Source: a virus
DNA: 21,310 nt
Direction: 5' to 3' (one strand)
IMG/VR virus record: IMGVR_UViG_3300023284_001417
Location: 1 to 21,310 of that record
Both the position numbers and the translations under genes were made by a program. Below are positions 12,321 to 17,239 of the stretch, piece by piece. The notes beneath the pieces are model-generated. The model did no database searches, had not been told where the DNA came from, and saw only the letters and a list, made by a program, of their open reading frames with translations. Each line of letters begins with the position of its first letter. Position 1 is the first letter of the stretch.

Positions 12321-12550
12321 CGGGTAACCTCTTCGGGTATGGCGTCAATGATTTCTTTCACGCCCTGGATGTCATCGGCGACATCACGCCCTGTGATTTG
12401 TTTCAGAATCTTGGCGTTGGCGGCCATTTCCCCGCGCCTGATCCCTTGTGTATATCCTGACGATCCTTCAAATGAATAGGATTCAAAGTGGTTCCATTGC
12501 CTTAAAGCATATAACGCGATCCCCTTCAGCGTGTTGGCGTGTTCGGTCAT
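12317..12550 (-). CDS. Hypothetical small protein
   Basis: This 77-residue protein starts at the ATG at 12550, which follows AAAAAGGGGAAACGA; the longer frame to 12595 overlaps the upstream gene. Helices are predicted by eye at NTLKGIALYALRQWNHF and RGEMAANAKILKQITG, and again at QGVKEIIDAIPEE. There is no motif. It resembles the small all-helical proteins common in phage accessory regions. Confidence 0.55.
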   Translation of the reverse strand: MTEHANTLKGIALYALRQWNHFESYSFEGSSGYTQGIRRGEMAANAKILKQITGRDVADDIQGVKEIIDAIPEEVTR

Positions 12551-12573
12551 TTCGTTTCCCCTTTTTGTTTTGG

Positions 12574-12786
12574 TCAAAGCCGAGAAGCGCACCATTCGAC
12601 TTCTTCCTTTGCATCTTTAAGGCTGGGCCACAAACCCGCATGTCTGACGATAGCCCCGCTATAATTCCTTATTACTGCATGCCATAATCCGCGATGACTT
12701 TCCGACAACCGGATTGTTGCGTAAAGCGCCCCTTCATACCCGAACCGGCCAGAAATATAAGCGCCGCCTTCCTTCTTCCATTTCAC
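12574..12786 (-). CDS. Hypothetical small protein, beta-rich
   Basis: This protein has 70 residues with the ribosome site GGAAGGGGGAG. The first 50 residues look like antiparallel strands with aromatic residues (GAYISGRFGYEGALYATIRL, GLWHAVIRNYSG). They are followed by a helix (SLKDAKEEVEWCASRL). This strand-strand-helix pattern, ending in a K-x-A-x2-x-VE-W helix, is common in small phage proteins of unknown role. Confidence 0.55.
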   Translation of the reverse strand: MKWKKEGGAYISGRFGYEGALYATIRLSESHRGLWHAVIRNYSGAIVRHAGLWPSLKDAKEEVEWCASRL

Positions 12787-12808
12787 TTCACTCCCCCTTC
12801 CAGGTTTT

Positions 12809-12824
12809 GGGGGCCGAAGCCCCC
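12809..12824 (-). other. UUCG-tetraloop hairpin between two leftward genes
   Basis: On the minus strand GGGGGC-TTCG-GCCCCC forms a perfect 6-bp stem with the very stable UUCG tetraloop. It is followed by AAAACC rather than T, so it is not an intrinsic terminator in that direction. It may protect or stabilise mRNA ends. Confidence 0.5.
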
Positions 12825-12831
12825 CGGTTGA

Positions 12832-13107
12832 TTAGATGATCCTTGATTGGATCTGGAACACCTCCGCCATTCGCTGAATCGCGGCGGCCTTTGAACATCC
12901 GCAAGACATCAACCATGCAACCTGGCCTAACCATTCATGAGCGGTTGCGCCGTAGGTTGCCGGGTACCTTCGGCTTTTGACGGCGTTCCACCAACACACG
13001 ATCCGGGATTCATCAAGACCGTTGATCACTTCGAACCACGCTTTCACTTCTTCCTTCGTGTTATGAACCGGGTCTTTTAAAAGAACGTTCGGCTTCATCA
13101 TTTTCAT
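12832..13107 (-). CDS. Hypothetical protein
   Basis: This protein has 91 residues. The ATG at 13107 overlaps the stop of the small upstream gene by four bases; a second ATG at 13101 has better spacing from GGAAGGGG, so either may be used. It contains helices around NTKEEVKAWFEVINGL and CSKAAAIQRMAEVFQIQ and a Trp-rich middle (CWWNAVKSRRYPATYG). Two Cys near the C terminus (SCGC) are close together but too few for a zinc site. No family is recognised. Confidence 0.55.
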   Translation of the reverse strand: MKMMKPNVLLKDPVHNTKEEVKAWFEVINGLDESRIVCWWNAVKSRRYPATYGATAHEWLGQVAWLMSCGCSKAAAIQRMAEVFQIQSRII

Positions 13108-13220
13108 TTCCCCTTCCCTTTGTGCGGACAACGCCCTATGGCAAGACCGAAGATCCAGGGGGCCAATCTTCCGAGCGGCACGCTTGAATCCATGACAAGC
13201 CAAAACAGAAACCGGCGCAT
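13104..13220 (-). CDS. Small hydrophobic protein, first gene of the leftward operon
   Basis: An ATG at 13220 behind the strong site AAAAGGGGAGGCGAATC opens a frame of 38 residues. Its TGA overlaps the next ATG by four bases, the same arrangement as elsewhere in the operon. The product has a basic start (MRRFLFWLVM) and a second hydrophobic patch (APWIFGLAIG), so it may insert in the membrane; it ends in a lysine-rich tail. The overlap and ribosome site are the main support. Confidence 0.5.
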   Translation of the reverse strand: MRRFLFWLVMDSSVPLGRLAPWIFGLAIGRCPHKGKGK

Positions 13221-13443
13221 GATTCGCCTCCCCTTTTGGTTAATGGTTTGGTTGGGGTCTTTGAACCGAGCCTTGTCTGTGGTCCCGCAAGGTCGTTCCC
13301 GGCTTCCCCGTTCATCCCGACGCTGACCCCGGTTCGTCTTCCCTTTCGGGTTCTGATTCCCCTTCGGTTCTTCCGGGGAACCGTCAACTACTTCGGCGGT
13401 TCAGGTTGCCCGGCTCTTGACTTATTACCGAACAACTACCTAT
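13221..13443 (-). other. Untranslated leader of the leftward operon
   Basis: About 220 bases separate the leftward promoter from the first good start at 13220. Frames on both strands here lack ribosome sites. A 6-bp TTCCCC/GGGGAA hairpin near 13358-13380 competes with a GGTTC/GAACC pairing. I see no known riboswitch. The length is unusual in a genome that otherwise wastes little space. Confidence 0.35.
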
Positions 13444-13472
13444 AACATAATGTCTGACATTAACCCCGTCAA
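13444..13472 (-). promoter_or_regulatory. Leftward sigma-70 promoter
   Basis: On the minus strand TTGACG (13472-13467), a 17-base spacer and TATGTT (13449-13444) match sigma-70 consensus at five and four of six bases with ideal spacing. It faces the leftward operon, and its spacer contains a 15-base palindrome. Confidence 0.6.
13448..13462. promoter_or_regulatory. Palindromic operator TAATGTC-T-GACATTA
   Basis: This is a perfect inverted repeat with 7-base arms and one central base. It overlaps the end of the leftward -10 and most of the spacer, so a bound protein should block that promoter. The half-site GACATTA or its variant GACAATA recurs nearby. Confidence 0.65.
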
Positions 13473-13480
13473 GCGGATAA

Positions 13481-13544
13481 TGACAATAATCGAAAATAAT
13501 TTGACATTATCTTTCGGGTCATTTAATGTATGAATTGACAATAA
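13481..13544 (+). promoter_or_regulatory. Rightward promoter region with repeated TGACAWTA half-sites
   Basis: TTGACA (13501-13506), a perfect -35, is followed by TTTAAT (13522-13527, spacing 15) or TAATGT (13524-13529, spacing 17). Half-sites TGACAATAAT (13481), TGACATTAT (13502) and TGACAATAA (13536) flank and overlap it, matching the arm of the palindrome at 13448. The layout suggests one regulator controlling two divergent promoters. The gene at 13568 starts 24 bases after the last half-site. Confidence 0.5.
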
Positions 13545-13567
13545 CCCAAGAAAGGTGGTGAAGACAA

Positions 13568-13756
13568 ATGGACGGAAAGAAGAAAAGGCCGGGGCCGCCC
13601 TTCAAGAAGCCAAGTGAAAGGCGATCGTTGATCCGTTATTACCGGGTCAGGGAATTAACCTTCAAGAAGCTGAAGGCCGAAGCGAAGCGGCAAGGGAAAG
13701 CGCCGGGTTCGATGGTCGGCGATTGGGTTGAATTGACTTTTGGGAAGGGGGCATGA
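13568..13756 (+). CDS. Small basic protein, candidate ribbon-helix-helix regulator
   Basis: This 62-residue protein has the ribosome site AAAGGTGGTGAAGACAA. The N terminus is very basic (GKKKRPGPPFKKPSERR). It is followed by a possible ribbon-helix-helix unit: strand RYYRVREL, helix TFKKLKAEAKRQG, turn KAPGS, helix MVGDWVELTFG. It is the first rightward gene, directly beside the palindrome and half-sites at 13448-13544. That is where an autoregulating Arc/CopG-like repressor would be expected. The fold is a by-eye reading of a short sequence. Confidence 0.5.
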   Translation: MDGKKKRPGPPFKKPSERRSLIRYYRVRELTFKKLKAEAKRQGKAPGSMVGDWVELTFGKGA

Positions 13757-14124
13757 TGGCAAAGGAAATCTTTCCAAGGGAAGAAACGATCGAAAGGGGG
13801 ATCAATGGGATAAAAGATCAAGACGATCCAATCGAGCGCCGGTTGAAAACACCTTCGGGGAAGGGGGGAGGGATGACAGCAAAGAAAAAGCCCGAAACGG
13901 CAAGGGAAAGGATTCAAAACGAAGCAAGGGTCAAGCGGTATCTGATGAAAACGGTCGAACCCAATAAGGTCACGATCGAAATGGAACTGGATCAAAGCGA
14001 ACCCGTCACGCTTGAACAATGTTGGCTTGAAATCGACAATGTGAGCACGTTGGTTTATCACTTCGTCAAGGGCTTAGTTGAAGACGCCAACCGGGGGATC
14101 ACCTGTAAGCGAACGCATCAATAA
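13756..14124 (+). CDS. Hypothetical charged protein
   Basis: This protein has 122 residues. The ATG shares a base with the upstream TGA (TGATG); an ATG three bases earlier is also possible. A strong internal site, GGGGAAGGGGGGAGGG, precedes another in-frame ATG at 13873, so an 83-residue form may be the main product. The first part is polar and disordered, and the second has strands and a helix (NKVTIEMELDQSEP, LVYHFVKGLVEDAN). No motif is recognised. Confidence 0.5.
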   Translation: MAKEIFPREETIERGINGIKDQDDPIERRLKTPSGKGGGMTAKKKPETARERIQNEARVKRYLMKTVEPNKVTIEMELDQSEPVTLEQCWLEIDNVSTLVYHFVKGLVEDANRGITCKRTHQ

Positions 14125-14140
14125 TAAAAGGGATATTGAA

Positions 14141-14380
14141 ATGGGATTCAAGGGAACGGGACACGTCAAGCAACCCAAGATTTGGTTCGCGCCGGTCACT
14201 TGCGAATGTAACAAGTTCAAACATAAGACCGATGCCGAAAAGCCGATCATGTCGATTTGCCCGAACTGTCAACGGCGTTATGTGATTGTGGCTGACACGC
14301 CCGATGGCCGGAAATGGCAAGCGCTGTCGGAAACAACCCAGGATTTTAAATTCACGGAAACCGGAAAATCGCCGAACTGA
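14141..14380 (+). CDS. Small zinc-ribbon protein
   Basis: This 79-residue protein starts at the ATG after AAAAGGGATATTGAA. Four Cys are arranged as Cys21-x-Cys23 and Cys40-x2-Cys43 (TCECNKF, ICPNCQRRY), a zinc ribbon with one shortened knuckle. The CPNCQRRY-VIV strand is typical of such ribbons. The N terminus is basic and glycine-rich, and the C terminus is polar. It precedes a second zinc-ribbon gene. Confidence 0.6.
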   Translation: MGFKGTGHVKQPKIWFAPVTCECNKFKHKTDAEKPIMSICPNCQRRYVIVADTPDGRKWQALSETTQDFKFTETGKSPN

Positions 14381-14396
14381 CGAACAGGGGGATCGC

Positions 14397-14624
14397 ATGG
14401 GGATCGAAGGTGAATGGGATTCTGAACATGTCCACCGTATAACGTGTCAAAGATGCGGGAAGGTTTGCGAAAGCCACGGGAGGAAAGACCACCCTTAGAG
14501 CCTTCCGGAAGATTGGGCTTATCTCGCAAGGGCGCGAACAAGGTCTTGCCTTCAACTTTCCCATAGCCAAATCGTTGTCTGTGTTTCTTGCGCTGACGCC
14601 TGGGAAGAATGGAAAGGCAATTGA
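14397..14624 (+). pseudogene. Zinc-knuckle protein gene split by an in-frame TAG
   Basis: The ATG at 14397 follows AGGGGGATCGC. The frame gives 33 residues with Cys17-x2-Cys20 (ITCQRCGKV) and then TAG at 14496-14498. The same frame continues without another stop for 41 codons to TGA at 14622-14624, reading SLPEDWAYLA, then VVCVSCADAWEEWKG. This is the standard second half of the small phage proteins that have CxxC near the start, a PEGW-like loop and a C-terminal CxxC-x3-W-x2-W. The TAG therefore separates the two halves of one zinc site. It may be a nonsense mutation, a sequencing error (CAG or TGG to TAG) or a read-through codon. Confidence 0.6.
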
Positions 14625-14649
14625 ATGCGAGTTGAAGACGGAGGGTTAA

Positions 14650-15231
14650 ATGGGGAACGCGAATTGGGAAACGCCCAACGGTTTTTTCCTGACTTGTAAC
14701 GACGCCTGGGGGCCGTTTGATGTTGACGCGGCTGCCGACAAAAACAACACAAAATGTCGGGAATATCTGTCCGCAAGGGTCAAGTCTGAATCTTCGGAAT
14801 GGCCCTTTTTCAAAAAAAGGGTTTGGCTGAACCCCCCGTACACCAACATCGGCGGGTGGGTCAATTCGGCGCGGGAAGAAGCAAGGCTTCATGATAATTT
14901 GACGGCGCTTCTTCTCCCGATGCCAAGGGGTGACGCTTGGTTTACAATGCTTCGGGAGGTTGCCGAAATCATAGAAATTGACGGTCGGTTGAAATTCTTG
15001 GACCCGATTGGAAGGGATAGAATATCCCCCGCCGGTGGTAATATCCTGGCAATCTTCCGGCCCCCCACGACCGGGCTTATTTGGCCGGTTGGGTACACAG
15101 GGGGAAGGATTGAATTGTTGAATATTTTGCCGGTTGCCAATCCCGATAATCTCCCGATGTTCGAAGGAAATCCGATCGAATTGGGCCGATTTCCTGAGGC
15201 GGTTTATAACCCAGAAAAAAAGGAGGGATGA
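14650..15231 (+). CDS. dam: Phage N-6-adenine DNA methyltransferase (Dam family)
   Basis: This 193-residue protein starts at the ATG after GACGGAGGGTTAA. It matches the phage-type Dam family: the N-terminal W-x-TP motif (ANWETPNGFF), the cofactor-side motif FDVDAAAD (residues 23-30), the catalytic NPPY at 61-64 (VWLNPPYTN) followed by Trp70, LLLPMPRGDAWF, and the GRLKFLDP segment near residues 112-119. The family methylates adenine in DNA, usually in GATC, with S-adenosylmethionine. In phages this can protect from host nucleases or mark DNA for packaging or regulation. The family call is firm; the GATC target is inferred from the family. It sits at the start of the run toward the terminase. 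Confidence 0.88.
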   Translation: MGNANWETPNGFFLTCNDAWGPFDVDAAADKNNTKCREYLSARVKSESSEWPFFKKRVWLNPPYTNIGGWVNSAREEARLHDNLTALLLPMPRGDAWFTMLREVAEIIEIDGRLKFLDPIGRDRISPAGGNILAIFRPPTTGLIWPVGYTGGRIELLNILPVANPDNLPMFEGNPIELGRFPEAVYNPEKKEG

Positions 15232-15235
15232 AAGG

Positions 15236-15343
15236 ATGGGAAAATTCCTGACGGATGACGAAATATCAGCGGCCAAGACCTCCGAATTTTTCGGGACCGG
15301 AATATGGGGCAAGGTTGATAGCCTTGGGATAACCTATCTGTGA
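15236..15343 (+). CDS. Possible 35-residue protein
   Basis: An ATG at 15236 follows AAAGGAGGGATGAAAGG, a strong site, four bases after the dam stop. The product begins MGKFLTDDEISAAKTSEFFG and has no motif. Its TGA (15341-15343) is in the same frame as the next gene, with no other stop between, so the two could once have been one gene. Confidence 0.4.
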   Translation: MGKFLTDDEISAAKTSEFFGTGIWGKVDSLGITYL

Positions 15344-15364
15344 CCCGCCGCGAAAGTCGCGCAG

Positions 15365-15565
15365 TTGCGCGGGTGTAGGTTCGCTAAAGAAAGGGGTTGG
15401 GGGAACACCGATCATGACGTTTCCCTCGAAACAAGTTCAAAGCGATCGTCAGAGATTGCGGCGAAGGCATTACATGACCTTTTTTCTGAACTGCGATTGG
15501 GCCGGGAAGAGTATTTTGACGCCCTTGGAGCGGAGGGCCGCGACATTTTGAAGCGGTTTCCGTGA
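15365..15565 (+). CDS. Hypothetical small helical protein
   Basis: The longest reading is 66 residues from a TTG at 15365; no ATG or clear ribosome site exists, so the start is uncertain. The C-terminal 40 residues look natural and helical (SEIAAKALHDLFSELRLGREEYFDALGAEGRDIL). The TGA shares a base with the next ATG (TGATG), which favours this frame over the alternative ATG frame at 15415. Upstream the frame is open back to the TGA at 15341. Confidence 0.45.
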   Translation: MRGCRFAKERGWGNTDHDVSLETSSKRSSEIAAKALHDLFSELRLGREEYFDALGAEGRDILKRFP

Positions 15566-16335
15566 TGGCAAGGCGCAAGCTTCCCAAAAGCGGCCTTCCT
15601 GGCCTTCAGGTAACGACGGCGACCGATCCCGCCTTCGCCCCCCCATGGAAGCTTTACCAAATCGCAATCGCGTACAGGGCCTTGTTAGACGCCCAGGGCA
15701 AGGGAAACAAGAAGGGAGTCAAGGCGGCCAAGTCTGAAGGGGCGCGAAGGCTGAACAAGAATGAACGAGTCGCGGTTATGGTCATGCTTCGCCTTGAAGG
15801 TTACGTGTTCACTTATCGGGAAGCCGGTTACCAGTTTGACGTGACCCATCCCCAAATACTGAATGACCAAAAAGGCGTTGATAAAGCGTTAGTTGAACAC
15901 CATCGGCGGATGGACCGCGACGCCGACGCGCCGGTAACCGATCTTATTAACCAACACAAGCGGATCGTGCGGGAATTCTGGCGGCTTTACGAAGAAGAGA
16001 AATCGGCTCCGGCTGAACGGCGTCACACCCTGACGGCCATTGCCGAAGAACAAGACCGGCACCTTGACCGCCTTCAGGAAGTCGGGATCGTTCCCAGGAC
16101 ACCGAAGAAGCTTGAATGGGACAAGCTTTTGTTCCCCATGCCCGTCGCCGCTGAATTCGTTCAAGTGATGATTGACGCGGCTTTTCGGGCCGGGCTTCGC
16201 GGCGAACAACTAAGGGTCTTCCAACGGGAAGCTATGACCGGACTGAAAGCCAAGAAGCATGAAGGGGAACTAGCAAAAGGGTTGACGATCAATATAACGC
16301 CGGGGGATCAAGGTGATGGAAAAAGCAATAAATGA
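15565..16335 (+). CDS. Helix-turn-helix DNA-binding protein, candidate small terminase subunit
   Basis: This protein has 256 residues. After a basic start it has a DNA-binding-like region (LNKNERVAVMVMLRLEGYVF, then TYREAGYQFDVTHPQILNDQK, about residues 71-110), where a helix-turn-helix can be placed on the EAGYQFDVTHPQI part. The middle is a long charged helical section (INQHKRIVREFWRLYEEEK, AEEQDRHLDRLQEVG) that could form a coiled coil for oligomerisation. A basic C-terminal segment follows. An N-terminal DNA-binding unit, helical middle and position upstream of the large terminase fit a small terminase. Three small genes lie in between and no family signature was confirmed. Confidence 0.5.
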   Translation: MARRKLPKSGLPGLQVTTATDPAFAPPWKLYQIAIAYRALLDAQGKGNKKGVKAAKSEGARRLNKNERVAVMVMLRLEGYVFTYREAGYQFDVTHPQILNDQKGVDKALVEHHRRMDRDADAPVTDLINQHKRIVREFWRLYEEEKSAPAERRHTLTAIAEEQDRHLDRLQEVGIVPRTPKKLEWDKLLFPMPVAAEFVQVMIDAAFRAGLRGEQLRVFQREAMTGLKAKKHEGELAKGLTINITPGDQGDGKSNK

Positions 16336-16471
16336 TTATTTAAAGGAAGTTGCTGAAGCGTTTGGATGGTCAAGCCGGACGTGGCCCCACGATTTGGAAG
16401 CCGATCCTGTGTGGTGGAATGAAGATGGGTTTATCAGTAGTCTTGATGAATTTTTTGACCCGTTGGAATGA
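16316..16471 (+). CDS. Small acidic protein sharing a motif with the 16677 gene product
   Basis: An ATG at 16316 after GGGGGATCAAGGTG opens a 51-residue frame, overlapping the upstream gene by 20 bases and the next by 4. The N terminus (INDYLKEVAEAFGW) closely resembles that of the protein at 16677 (QDDFLKRLAEALGW). The rest is acidic and Trp-rich (EADPVWWNEDG, LDEFFDPLE). The shared motif, ribosome site and overlaps on both sides make it likely to be real. Confidence 0.6.
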   Translation: MEKAINDYLKEVAEAFGWSSRTWPHDLEADPVWWNEDGFISSLDEFFDPLE

Positions 16472-16680
16472 TGAAGGTCATCAAGCGAGCCTTGGATGAT
16501 GAAGTAACGGTTTTAACGCGGCGCACCCCAGGAAGCAAGGTTCGAGTTATCCTGACGCATTGGAAACGAACGGCCAAGCCAGTTGAAGCCTGGGATGATG
16601 AAGAACCCAAGGCGATGCTTTTTGCAGTTGCCGAAATGGTCTTTGGGATCAAGCCGCCCGAAGGGCAGGGGAAACCATGA
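16468..16680 (+). CDS. Hypothetical small protein
   Basis: This 70-residue protein starts at the ATG ATG pair overlapping the previous stop. The N-terminal half has strands (DDEVTVLTRRT, SKVRVILTHWKR) and the second half a helix (PKAMLFAVAEMVFGI) ending in KPPEGQ. The last helix resembles the VAEGIGVKLPEG segment of the next protein, so these neighbouring small genes may share a building block. Its TGA overlaps the next ATG by four bases. Confidence 0.55.
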   Translation: MMKVIKRALDDEVTVLTRRTPGSKVRVILTHWKRTAKPVEAWDDEEPKAMLFAVAEMVFGIKPPEGQGKP

Positions 16681-17183
16681 CTAACACCGCCCAAGATGAC
16701 TTTCTGAAGCGACTGGCCGAGGCGTTGGGGTGGGAACAACGGCATGGGTACAACGGCTTATTTCCATCGGCATTTGTGAGTGATGAGGAAGTGAGTCTTG
16801 TTTATGTTGTGTCTGAGTGGGCGGAAAGGGAAGGGAAAAACGGTCAGGGTTGGCTTCTCACCAACGACGGCATGGCCTACCTCGTCCAGCGTGCGCGTGC
16901 GGAGGGATACTGCAAACGTGAGATTCTTCATTATCCAGAGTATGACGAAGTTTATGTTGGCTTCCCTTATCGGTTACAAGACGGAACAACGCCTGAACCA
17001 AAGCATATGTGGTACGCAGGGCAAGCCAATACTGAGCTTCTCGCTACCGCCCTCGCCGTGGCAGAGGGCATCGGCGTTAAGTTGCCGGAGGGGGCGGTCA
17101 GAATGGTTGGAGGTTGCCAACCAAGGCATGAAGGATTAAATTCAAGCCCGCCCGGCGGGTCTTCCCCAATTCCCAAAGGGTAA
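16677..17183 (+). CDS. Hypothetical protein
   Basis: This 168-residue protein starts in an ATGA overlap with GGCAGGGGAAACC as ribosome site. It has an N-terminal helix (QDDFLKRLAEALGWEQ), a middle alpha/beta part (GWLLTNDGMAYLVQRARAEGY, YDEVYVGFPYRL), and a phage-type helix TELLATALAVAEGIGVKLPEG near the end. The tail is rich in Pro, Ser and Gly. Codons in 16800-17090 look different from the neighbours (more CTC, GTG and GCG, fewer GAA/CAA/GGG), so this part may be a recent arrival. Confidence 0.6.
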   Translation: MTNTAQDDFLKRLAEALGWEQRHGYNGLFPSAFVSDEEVSLVYVVSEWAEREGKNGQGWLLTNDGMAYLVQRARAEGYCKREILHYPEYDEVYVGFPYRLQDGTTPEPKHMWYAGQANTELLATALAVAEGIGVKLPEGAVRMVGGCQPRHEGLNSSPPGGSSPIPKG

Positions 17184-17193
17184 GACGGTCCCC

Positions 17194-17227
17194 GAATGGC
17201 CGGTTGACGAAAGTCGATCGGCCATTC
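17194..17227 (+). other. Strong 15-bp stem-loop with GAAA tetraloop just before the large terminase
   Basis: GAATGGCCGGTTGAC and GTCGATCGGCCATTC pair over 15 positions (two G-T wobbles) around a GAAA tetraloop. It lies 12 bases before the terminase ATG and is followed by AATTTATAGGTC, which lacks a good ribosome site. It could end transcription weakly, control terminase translation, or belong to a packaging site. The fold is clear; the function is not. Confidence 0.6.
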
Positions 17228-17239
17228 AATTTATAGGTC

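Noticed and set aside
13136-13387. Leftward frame of 83 residues upstream of the accessory operon
   Set aside because: It starts at TTG without a ribosome site and is rich in Arg, Gly and Pro; the 38-residue frame from 13220 with a strong site and an ATGA overlap fits better.
14440-14649. Frame 14443-14649 reading KIGLISQGREQGLAFNF and onward as a separate gene
   Set aside because: It lacks any usual start codon and competes with the zinc-knuckle frame, whose CxxC and W-x2-W end is much more convincing.
14278-15312. Leftward frame of 344 residues opposite dam
   Set aside because: It is a shadow of the dam coding strand: Arg/Pro/Phe-rich with no motif, and dam is clearly real on the plus strand.
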